From Atrichornis clamosus (lineage: Eukaryota > Chordata > Aves > Passeriformes > Menuridae): 64,000 nt of DNA. Shown here piece after piece: positions 37,773 to 48,630 of this stretch; position 1 is the stretch's first letter; the number at the start of each line of letters is the position of its first letter. The position numbers were made by a program, and so were the translations under genes. The stretch covers positions 39,031 to 103,030 of the forward strand of contig WBMZ01015250.1 of the NCBI GenBank assembly GCA_013400975.1. The letters run 5' to 3'. Under the pieces are notes generated by a model. The model was not told the DNA's origin. It made no database searches and saw only the letters and a program-made list of their open reading frames with translations.

Positions 37773-38168
37773 GTGAAGCTAAAACGTGGTCGCATTTGGA
37801 GACCACTTGGGTTTGCTTCTGGGGTTTGTCTGAAGCCTACAGATACGTGCAAAAGGGATGGGGGGTGCATACAAATCCCAGGAATATTACAAAACTAGCT
37901 AAATTCTGTGTTTGTGCAAATCCATTACCCAACCAGCGACAAAGTTTGGAAATTCTCTGCCTGAAGGAAATGGCTAGTTTATCTACTCTGCTCCCTTTTT
38001 GCTTTGCAAGAAACAGCTGTCTTGTAACTGGAAATTTAAGTAGGTAGCACAACCCATTTCCTCCTGTATCTTCATTTATTCCTCATCATGCAAGGCTGAC
38101 CAAAGAAGAATTGAAAGCCTGGATTACTTCTCAGTATGTACATATCCATACTATTTTGAATATCTAGT

Positions 38169-38206
38169 TTTTGTAAGCTACTTCAACACACAACTAGCTT
38201 ACAAAA
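38169..38206. repeat. Perfect 12-bp inverted repeat (hairpin)
   Basis: TTTTGTAAGCTA (38169-38180) and TAGCTTACAAAA (38195-38206) are exact reverse complements around a 14-nt loop. The stem is too short for a typical microRNA precursor. Confidence 0.8.
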
Positions 38207-38582
38207 CTACCTTAAAACAATAAATAGTTGACAAGCCAGGCAGGAATATTTGTGGGTTTGGGGATTCTTTTTTTCTCACTTCTGGCAAAACTACTACACA
38301 CTGGAGAATGCTACTCTACTGAAAACAACTGTGAGAAAGACTTGGGTTTGATGATCATCTGTCTTCAAAATGAAAAATCCGATTTCCATACTTTTGCCTA
38401 TGTTTTAAACCTTGGTGCAAAATAACTTTTATTTCAACATTTTTGTGTACCATGGACTAGAAGTTATAATGTTTTGGGGAAGCTCCCTTGGACTGAAAAA
38501 CAACACAAACATTTTCTTCTTATTTGCTTAAATTTTTGTGGCACTTCAGTTTTCTGAAAATCTTCCTGTCCTAAATTGTAGC

Positions 38583-38768
38583 ATCATAGAGTAGTTTGGG
38601 TTGGAGGTAACCTTTAAATGTCACCTAGTCCAACCCCCCTGCCCTAAGCAGGGACATATTCTACTAGATCAGGTTACTCAGAGCCCTGTCCCACCTGACA
38701 CTACCATGGACATTTACAGGGATGGGGCATCCACCACCTCTCTGGGCAACCTGTTCCACTGTCTTACA
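38583..38768 (-). mobile_element. CR1 LINE 3' fragment, inverted
   Basis: Reverse complement of the CR1 tail. Landmarks in order: ATCATAGAGTAGTTTGGGTT, CACCTAGTCCAACCCCCCTG, GATGGGGCATCCACCACCTC and TCTGGGCAACCTGTTCCACT. The 3' end of the element is on the left. It is truncated and non-coding, and a short CA run follows (38765-38776). Confidence 0.9.
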
Positions 38769-38994
38769 CACACACAATAGGGTGTAGTAAAATGTCCATG
38801 AAGAGCTTTCTTTTCAGTGGGTTGTTCATGCTACCAACACAAGGTTTTTTTACCTGTTAACCTTGAATCTTTACACACGAGAGAGACTTAACTCCTGGTT
38901 CATTGTATGGATAGAAATCAAAAAGATTCATAGGAATTGTTTATCTCTTGGTCTATGAGGTGTTTTCATGCTAGATGCTGTGCTGTGTGTCTAG

Positions 38995-39112
38995 GCTGTC
39001 ATGACTCTTGGTCAAGTGGCTGAGGACATCCAAGAGCAAACCTGCTTGGAATACAATAGTGTGGAGTCCAGTCTGTGGCATGGACTGTGCAGGGTAGCTC
39101 CATCAAGTTCAG
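38995..39112 (+). CDS. Exon-like open segment, unrecognised
   Basis: 118 nt between CTGTGCTGTGTGTCTAG and TTCAG|GTAAGT, a perfect donor. In phase 0 it is open: AVMTLGQVAEDIQEQTCLEY then NSVESSLWHGLCRVAPSSS, leaving phase 1. The next strong acceptor (TTTGTCTTCTTCAG, ending at 39908) would add a few codons and a TAA. Phases join the 37675-37772 segment in frame. Protein family not recognised. It may equally be a non-coding RNA exon or chance. Confidence 0.22.
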
Positions 39113-39285
39113 GTAAGTATGCAAATTCCTGACTACTTTAACAAATGCTGGCTAATATAAAACTAACAGGAATCACAGGAGCTGGTAGCTATTTCTGGTG
39201 CTAATGAGTAACAATACATTATTTCAGCAGAAGGGGAAAGAAAAACAATGATTTTTGGTGTTCAGTAACTCCTGCATATTAATGG

Positions 39286-39332
39286 TGTCATGGCTTAACC
39301 TCAGCTGGTAACCAAGTACCACACAATGCGAG
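39286..39332 (+). mobile_element. Short ERV LTR fragment
   Basis: TGTCATGGCTTAACCTCAGC then TGGTAACCAAGTACCACACA resembles the beginning of a common avian LTR (usual form: TGGTTTAACCCCAGCTGG..., CACCACACAGC). Only about 45 bp are recognisable, and the similarity then stops. Orientation is arbitrary. Confidence 0.5.
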
Positions 39333-42300
39333 ACGTTGGTCCATGATCACTGACCATTTCTCTTTGGTTTTTAGCTGTCTCTAAGAGCACTAATACCTTC
39401 ATAGAGGTAACTAAATATTGTTTGCAGTCAAATGAAAAAAAACGGTATCTAATCAACAGTGTTAATGAATGAAGGCATACTGAAAGCCAAGATCCAGATA
39501 GTATTTTACATGAATGGTAGGTCTGAAAAAATATGCTGCTCTGAGAAGTGCCCACTGGCTCAGAGTAACTCAGCAGTTTACATACATAATTACTATAACA
39601 CTTACGTAAAATCTTGTCATTATTACAATTTATTGCTTTTTCTGTCCAGTAGGCTCCCTTCTTTGAGAGCAGAAAGGATCCTGGAGGAGGGACTATATTT
39701 ATCAGTGGTTGCAAAGTGTCAGACACATAGTAGGTGGAACTAAAAATGAACTGATAACAGATAAATCCTTTGTCTTCTGTCCTGATACTAAATACAGGTT
39801 TGGGCCTCATGCAGTTCATAGACAATATCAATTAAGCTATTTTCATGTGATCTTCTTTTGGGAAAGCATTAAGCTGAAGTATCTTTTACTTACCTTTGTC
39901 TTCTTCAGCAGCACAGCTACCTAGCCTATAAATGGTACCTTTTATTCCCCTCATGTTTAAACATTTCCTAAAGTTTCAACATACTAATTTCCAAACCTGT
40001 TCATCTAAGTCAATGTTCCCTCTCCAGCACTTAGAATGCAAATGCTGTGAAACAGTGTTGCATTAGAAAGTGCTAATTAGCTCAACATGAAACACTAAAT
40101 GAACAGTGTGTAGGTAGATTATCTCCATCAACCTACCAGATTTTTTCCTAATAACTTTCTCATTAATTTAGAAATACATCTTCTATTCTCTCACGGCTAT
40201 TGAATGAGTCCTACAATAGTTAAATAATATGAACAGACTGAATGCTTTGCAGATCTCTAAAATGGCCACTTGAAGTTATTTAAATCTTACAGCTGCTTTT
40301 CTTAGATAATATCTTCAGATAATGAAACCATTTTGAAAGCTCATCTTTCATCCTTTTGATTATAAAAGTAGATCAAAACACAGTATTTAATGGGAACAAA
40401 GTAATATCTTAAATTATGGAAAGTTCCTACCTCCCATTAATAAACCAGGGATTGCAACAGGCTCAGAGGGAAGTGAGCTAAATTTTGTAGTTGCCTGTAA
40501 GACCCTCGCTGCTTCAGTGGTAGGAAGGAAAGGGTGACTCAGAATGATTCTGCTTAGTCTCACACCAAAAGGGAATTTGTTCCCTTATTTTCAGCATCAG
40601 CAGTCAATAGAAAACATTCCCATTTGGATATTTTAGGATTTGAGATGTACTCAGAATTCTTTAACCATTTTCCCAAAGCTGTCTTAAAATACTGTTTCAC
40701 ATCTTAGTAGAACATTGCAATAACAGCATTAACAAGAGAAAATTGAGTCACAGAGAAACTTGAGGCACTGTATTGGTCAACAGCTCAGGAGGGTTGTGTG
40801 GTTTATGACAGTAAACTCCCTGAACTTTCTTCCAGTTTCCTGTATTCCAGGTTAGAGCAACACTGCAGAACAGCTTTGTCCCACTGAAGTTTCAAGCCCC
40901 AAGTTTAATTATGTAGCATACTTCCCTTGCATTTGGGTAAGGAGGACAGCAAGTCAGAACACAGTGTAGTGCCCCACAATAACATTGCTGGGGTGTCTCT
41001 TTCTTCAGATTGTCAGGATTTTGGCAAAGCAACGGGACAGGAAATGTGACATATTCAGAAGAAATGAAGGGACTTGTAGCAAGAACTGAAACAATAAAGA
41101 GTTTGAGCTATTTCATCACATCTGGCATTGCTGGCAACTGGTCACCTCCATGCATTAAATCAAATTTTCCTTAACTTACACCTGGGAGGTACACATAAGA
41201 GATATTTAAAAACATATCTTAGGGAAAAAAACAAAAAAGGAAGAAAAGCAGCTGCTACTTAGTAATATTTGACTTATTTTCTTCGTCTTAATGAAGAGTC
41301 TACCAGCTCAACTCAGGTTTACCCAAGAGGGTTCAGAAATACTTTGTTGAAGACTCTTTGCTTTATCTCAACCTTTATTTTTCAGATTATGTTGGGCCAA
41401 ATAGAAGATAGGCATTTTGTCATGACTCAGAACAACTATTGCAGGTGCTGTGCCTCAGAATTTGTGGGATCTTACACAGATTATGGCATGAGAAATGAAT
41501 TGCTCAGGAAATCAAGCTACATATGTCCATATGCAAAAAGCCATTGCTCAAATTTAATTGGGTAGGATTACAACTGAAAAATGGCCTTCATTAGCATTAT
41601 ATTATTTTCAGGATACTGTTAGGGAATACGAGTTTCTCTAGAGAACATACAGACCACATACATCAACAGAAAGCAACAGTAATTCTCACTTCAAGAAAAA
41701 CTTCTGATTTACATAACTAGCCTTGAGTCATGATGCAGGTTTTATAAATGACTTTGTCAATCTAAAAGATGCTTGCTATTCAAATTATGAAGCCCCTGTG
41801 AGTACATGCTCATTTCTCTGAATAGAGAGACCATGAAAACATCAGTAACTCTGACATAAAACTGATGTATTGTGTAATAATGTTTCACATAGAACCTGGT
41901 GCTTCATTTATCAGCAATGTTCAGTAGCTGGGTTTTGTACAGGTTACAAATGAAACCCTGAATGCTTCAGTCACATCACAGATGTTAATAAAATGGCATA
42001 ATAGAGAGGCTGAGCGAGATGAATTTGGGATATAATGACTCTTTCAAGCCAAATACTCATGAAGATGAGTGGAGGAGGATGGATGGGAATCTCTGCTTTA
42101 GAATTACACTGAGCATCTTCCTACCAATACCAAATGGATCAAGATGCCGTGGAAGAAGTAAATAGATAAAAGGCAGGTTTCTTACCTAACTGGCTTGCGT
42201 AATTGAACTCATTCTAGAAGTTTTGACATATCACTAATTGCTCATTTTGAACATTAACCTTCCCTACATGTAGATCGAAATTTTTACAGGGAAAGCTAGG

Positions 42301-45300
42301 AGTTAAAATCCAGCAGATTTGGTAGGAAAGGTCAAATGAGGTGGGGAAAAGGGTAGGAAAGAAAGGGTGAAAGAGACAGGATTCAGAAAAGTCTAAGGAC
42401 AAATTTCAAGCTAAAATGCAAACCACCCCATATAACTGAAAGCTGCTTCTTTTTTTCCTCTCTCTTATAGTAATTCATGTGTGTATTAACACATTCAGGG
42501 ACTTAGAGAGTAAAGAGTTAAGCCTTCTTGACCACAACCTGGATCTGGAACTCCTCTGACCAAGCCCTAGAGATTTAGTTTCATTTCCTTAAGAGCTGTA
42601 TGCATGTGCCTGCAGCATGGGAATAACGCTGCTTGCTGCTTCCGGAGAGCACTGACTTGTGTCACCTGTGAGTAGTTCAGCGTGACAACGAGACTCATGC
42701 GCAGGAAGTCAAGCCCATTTAAGTTGCTCACCAGGGTGAAAGCCAATTGCAGTCTGGCCACTTTGCTCAGTAAATGTACTCTGCTTTGTGTCTGGAAGCA
42801 GCTGAGACAATTGAAGTAAGCAATGCCTCCTGTGAAGCCTACCTGACCTTGCCTTTATGTATCCTTAAATATTCCTCTCCCTGCTCCTTCTTCCTTTCCA
42901 AATGCTCTGCTCGTGGAAGGGATGAAGGTTTTCAGAGATATCCATTACAGCAGGATGTCCTTACCTAGAACTATATCTTATGTCTGGCATCGTTCAGATT
43001 GCACTCGGCTGTAGCAAGGCTGTAGCAGGATTGTTAGGTAATATATCTTAATTTCCATAGGAGGCTGTGTAGATGGATCTGTGGGCTCCTGTGCTAGTAC
43101 ACCTCTAATTAACTAGAGGGAGTGGGGTTTTTTAATGTCTAACCATTCCACTGTCAGAAATTATTTAGTCTTAGGGAAAAAAAGGGAAATAGCTATATAA
43201 ACTGCTGAGTTCTTCCAAATGTATCAGGTTCCTTTTGAATTGCTTCTGAGATCCAACAATAAATCTTACCTGATGTTCTCTCTAAGGAGAAAGCTACTTT
43301 TACATTTAACAAGAATGTAGAAGAGCATGCAGTTTCATTACTTCTCACATAGAAATCTCAGATTATAGTTAATCCTGTGCTTTTCAGATTTACACTTTTG
43401 ACTCTCACAGGACTACAGAGCTGCTCCTGAAAGCTTTTCTCTCCCGCCTCTCTCATCTTGATCCCACGTGCTGTTTTTCAAGGTGACACACCATTCATCA
43501 AACATAGGAGGAGGTGGGGAAGGAGGGAGGGGAGAAATCATTCCATTATAAACCAGAGCAAAATGAAATAAGACTTTAAAATGTTACAAGGAAAACATTT
43601 AATCTCCCAAAGTATTACAGGGCCAGTGCATCCCCACCTTCCCCCTAATCCTATTAGATAACACCAGGAATAAGCAGCTGGCACAATAAAAAATGCCAAA
43701 TAAATGATTTTCAACTGCCTGAAAATATGAGCATAAAAACTTGAGATGGATAAAAAGTATACTTGGAGCGTGACAAGAATCTGGAAGTATCCGGCCCCTA
43801 GTCTTCTGCATAATGACTGTCACTCAAATGTGTCTGGTTTAGACTTGGGAAGGTATTAAATTCACTGGAGACTTTTTGATCTGGGTATCATCTTGCATTA
43901 AAGTTTTCATGAATTGCTGCTTTCTTTCAGTAATTTGATGATATTTCTTTCTTGGCTAAATGAAGAGAAGTATTTATGTGAGCTCTGCATTTTGAAGAGG
44001 TTTTCAAGGAATATGATCATCTGAGTGCTGATCTCTGTTTTTCAATGTGTTCTGTAATTCACTAGGCAAGAATGAGGAGGCGATGAGGTGCTGCTGTTAC
44101 CTGGTGCCCCTGTTCCTTCAAACACTTTGCAGCAGAATGCTCTGGTGGGTGTCCTGGTAATTGCTGGGGTTTTGTTAGTTTTTACTCTCTATTCATGAAG
44201 TTCAAACTACTTGCATGGCTGTCGTTTCTGCCTCTCATTCCACTGAGGTAGACAAGAGAGGAAGGAATTGCACTCAAGGAGACAATGTTAATGCATAAAT
44301 ACAGTTTACATTTTAATCCCTGAGTTTTCTCTGTCTGGGGAATTGTTCCTGTCTCCCCTTCTCCAGTGGAGTAGGGATAATCACTCCTTAACAAAGGGAA
44401 GTCTTGAGGCCATACAGTGTTCCTCTCAGATGACAACTGTAAAAAGCTTCCTAGGTATCTAACCCCAAGCCAGTGAACCTACACTTGTAATCACACCTGA
44501 AACTAATACGGATTTCCCAAAATTTAGTTAATTTGTAATGTAACTGACATTTTGAAAAGTCAGATGTAACTGAAGATCTTCTACATCCTTATTCCACTGT
44601 GGCAATATGGATAAAAACAGCTGCTTAAAAAATTTCTTAATAGAGTCCCATTTTAAAAGGTGAATTAAGACATTAAATAAGGTGGTTGAGGTTTTTTCCA
44701 CCCCACTCAGAACATACATGACTTTAAAGCAAAAGAGTTCTGCATTAAAAACTACCCATGGCTGTGACTATGATAGATGCACAAGTTGCCACAGTTTAAA
44801 TGCAGATGACAAACAGCATCTGAGGTCTCAGGGGAGGGTTGTGATGTCTTTTACTCCTAAACATAAAGCAGCACAACTTTAAAACTGAGTTAAAGTTTTG
44901 GTAATTTTTTGCACACTTTCTTAAAATCATGTCAAAGTATTCCTCCCAGCTACAAGTAGAGCCCAAATTCAGGAACTAGGGAGGGAAGGGAAGGACAGGC
45001 GAAAAGATTTCATTGTGACAAGTCAGATCCACAGATTGGAAAAGAGATGAAAACACACACCTGTGATAGAAATGTTTTAAAAAAATAAATGTCACCAAAC
45101 AGCAAATGTACACACCTTTTCTTTAGAAGTCCTTTTTGCTTCAGAGAACCTTGTTAAAGTTGAATATTACTAAACAGAAAAGATATTGGCAGAGATCAGG
45201 ACACATCTGCAAGCTTTAAGTCAAAATCCGTATGTGTGCCATCATTGTTTGTTGATTGCGTGGCATAAGTGTGGCAAGGAATATAGCATTTCTTTTCCAA

Positions 45301-45835
45301 GATGTAAACTTTTGCTACTTTGATAAATGAGAAGTCACTTTCAGTGAACTGATATCTGAAATACATGACCTGTCCACCACTTTGCTACTGCCAGGATTTC
45401 CAGCAGCCACAGGACTTACACCTGCTGCAAAGCCATGACTAGAGGACACCTTTATGCCAAAACAGGAGTGATATATAGAACTGTAAGGAAACTTGGGAAT
45501 TATTCATAGTCATATTGGGTCTCAGCCCGTGGATAAGCACAGGATTTCAGTATCCATGACTACTGCTGTAGGCTTCAAGCTTTAAGATTATTGTGAATCT
45601 AACTTTCATTCTTGGAATGCCAGATAGTTGTGGGGTTTTTTCTCTTGTGTAAGCATGCCATGTTCAGCCTATATATTGAAAAGAAGCGTTTATAAAAGGA
45701 GGTTAGCAAAATCCTACTGTGTTCCATTGCTGCTTGCTTCCACGTGTGGTGGTGGCATTTAGCATGCTGCCTGGAATATGTAGAGTTCCCTACCTCTTGG
45801 TTGGAGAGTCTTCACTTACCAAGGCTTCCATTTAG
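39333..45835. other. No gene identified
   Basis: AT-rich sequence with chance frames only. A 95-codon minus-strand open stretch at 42567-42854 reads somewhat like protein but is not recognised. Confidence 0.5.
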
Positions 45836-45916
45836 AAGATTGCCTTCAAACTTGTTTCTGCCATCATCTACAGAGATGATGTCTTTAGTTTCAGCCTGTG
45901 CATGCTGAGAATACAG
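45836..45916 (+). other. Splice-flanked 81-nt open segment, possible exon
   Basis: It lies between TTCCATTTAG and ATACAG|GTAAGT and is open in phase 0 for 27 codons (KIAFKLVSAIIYRDDVFSFS...). No neighbour with matching phase was found, so it could be a lncRNA exon or chance. Confidence 0.15.
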
Positions 45917-47559
45917 GTAAGTTTCTTCTGGGTGTTGTTTAGGAGCTGCATGTTCCAGTAGGCTTCAAACATAGCATCAGACAGAGACTTGAAATCAAAT
46001 ATACAAGCAAGTAGAGCTGATGTGCCATATTTAACATGGGTTGTGCTGGGAAATTAACCTTAAAGGGTTTGTGTGTGCTGTTCTGCTGCTTTTCTTGCTC
46101 TTCAGTTAATGTTTCCAAATTAGTCCTAGGTTTTCACGGTAGGTTATGGAATCATTCACATCTTGGTATAATTGCTTATTAGCATTACTGTACTTAAAAA
46201 TAGCCTCTATTTTAAGCCTAAAACCCCTGTTAGGATTGTGGAAGTAGCACTGTTAATATTGTATACCACCTGCCAACTATGCTAAATAGTCACCCAACTG
46301 TTGTCCTACAACCACTGGTTTAACATCAGTGCTTTGTGTGAAAGTCAGTGGGAGAATCCTGTTCATTTTGTAATTCACACAAATTATTCTGGGAAAAGAG
46401 TTGTTGAGGGGAACCTACATAAAATAAGCCTCTCACACGTTAAAATGGTTTTGCTTTGATTAAGCACCAGAGCTGGATACCCAAAGTCCTTTTCCATACA
46501 TCATCCACTAAAGAAAGTTTGTGTAATCTGCCTTTCCACAGAGCCAAGTGCAGTAGGAGTCATGGTCATTTGGAGCACTTCCACTAGCACTGACCACTGC
46601 GGGGTAAAGCAGCAGGCACCTGCTCTGTGCTCTCACATCTGAGGGATTTATGTATCTGCACGTCACGCTGAGGTAATTAAACTCTGAATCCCTGCTTAAT
46701 TTTGCTAAGTGTCAAAGCACTGGAGAAACCTAACTCCAAGTGAGAGCATCTTTGTGGGAAAGTCCTGTGAGTGGTTCTTTGTTTCTTTGGAGGGTAACAG
46801 AGGTATTGCATTTTTCCAAGCTATGCAAGGGCTTAGAGATTTCAAAGCAAAATTCTTCAAAGTTAGCATTGTGCTTAGTTTAACATGGAGCTGCAAATAA
46901 TACTTCTAAGTACTAGGCAGTGCTTGTGCTACATGAACTGTGAAGTACTTCACAGCAGCCAAATACCCACAGAAGTCAGCACACCCTGGTGCTCCTGAAG
47001 CTCTGGAGAATTTCAGAGAAAGCTAAATTCCGATTAAGCTCCTCAAGTGTTATAGCCAGAAATAGTCCTATCCACATTAGTTTCTTGATTCAAGAAAATT
47101 GTACCTTTTTCTGCATGTATCTTAGTGAAAAAAAATAGCAAAAGATTTCTTTGCCAAAAGCTGAGAGCCTACAGAACTGTTTGAGAGGTGACTAATTCAT
47201 GGATCTTGGGAGGACACACAACTAAGGAAAGGGATGACAATAATATTTTTTCAAGTTTATCTGTAAACATCATTGCAATGAGTGAAAGGTAATTTTTAGG
47301 TTAGGACAATGGAAAGCAGCTGGCTGCATATGGAACAGACCAAAGAACATATTAATACTTCTGCAGAACACTTATAATTCAATTTACCCTCTTAATGTTC
47401 ATGGCCAGGACAATCACCACATTCTTGTGCAAGAGGCATCAAAGAAGAAGTAGGTGGAGAAAAGATGGAGCATTTCAGCTAACTCATGAGAACTGAGGTT
47501 TTAGAGTAAACTCCTGCTTCTGTAGTCAAGACAGGTATATTTTCTATGAGGAAAACATT

Positions 47560-47800
47560 ATTTATTTCATCTTTGCTCATCAGTACACTTCTCCCAAATT
47601 GGGGGTAGTAATTAGTCTGAAAGCTTTATGGAATAACAAATGTAAAGTTTTATCATATTTAATTACAAATGTCATACTTCCATTTTTTAATTACCTTTCA
47701 TTTATATGGTTGTGCAGATCACTTTAATGACTTTTCAATTCTTTTTCAATTAATTGGTTTTGATTTCCATGCTCCTTTATTAGGGATGTCTGCAAATTAC
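47560..47800. promoter_or_regulatory. Candidate conserved non-coding element
   Basis: Repeat-free run with many TAATTA-type cores (TAATTAGTC, TTTAATTACAAATG, TTAATTACC, CAATTAATTGG) and no open frame. Enhancer-like by composition only. Confidence 0.25.
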
Positions 47801-48136
47801 TTTGTGGATGAGTGAGGAGGAGTGTTACAGAAGGTTCTGCTTCCATTTCTTTTTCTGAAAAACAAGCTGGTGAAAAGGAGTCAAGCATTCAGCATAAATT
47901 AAGAGCTCACACACATGAAATTTGAAAAGTAGTTTCTAACTATAATTTTAGCTGTGATGATAGAACTGAATTGATGCCCTAGAAACAATGCACTTGCTGA
48001 GTACTTGAAGCTTATAGAGATTGCCTTGCTGCCAGGGAATGACTTGAAGTAGAAGAGCTCCAGACCAAGAATCCCACCCAGTCCCTGGACCCTCATGGTT
48101 AAATTGGAATGTGTTTTGTTCTCAGTATCAAGAAAA

Positions 48137-48158
48137 ACAACAACAACAACAACAAAAC
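48137..48158. repeat. (CAA)n microsatellite
   Basis: About six ACA/CAA units in a row inside AGAAAAACAACAACAAC...AAAACAA. Confidence 0.85.
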
Positions 48159-48239
48159 AAAGTGCAAATTGATTTTTTTTTAATGTCTGAGACAAAAAAT
48201 TGAGATAGAAGTAAACTGCTTTCATTTGCTCCAGCTCTA

Positions 48240-48630
48240 AAATGGCTTCCCAGAAAAAGTATGGCCTCTCATAGCAGCAGGGATACAGTATGCAGTTATA
48301 CAGTACAAGTTGCTTCTGATGCTACATTGCCTTTTTAATTGATAAATTAAGTTTTTAATTACCAAAATGCTGTGTCTGAAGGCAGCCAATATTTGACGTT
48401 CCAAGGGCTGATTAACATTTCCCATGACCCATAAAACCATGCATTTTCTCTTAAGTTGCAAACATCCTGGGGAAAAAAAAAAAGCCGCTATTTATTTTCC
48501 TAGATGGTGAGAAGGAATCTGCATCCCACTGGTAATCAGTAAACCATTTACTCCAATTATTTCTGGTGTTTGGCTTCCTCCATCGCACTGCATTAGTCCT
48601 ACATGGAATAATAATGCTCCCCTGAATTAG
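48240..48630. promoter_or_regulatory. Candidate conserved non-coding element
   Basis: Dense homeodomain-like sites (TTTTTAATTGATAAATTAAG, TTTTTAATTACC, GCTGATTAACATTTCC) mixed with E-box and GATA-like words, with no repeat match. The texture is that of a vertebrate enhancer; this is inferred from composition. Confidence 0.28.

Noticed and set aside
39301..39831. 176-residue minus-strand open frame
   Set aside because: It overlaps the LTR fragment at one end, has no splice logic or domain, and its composition looks like translated AT-rich non-coding DNA.
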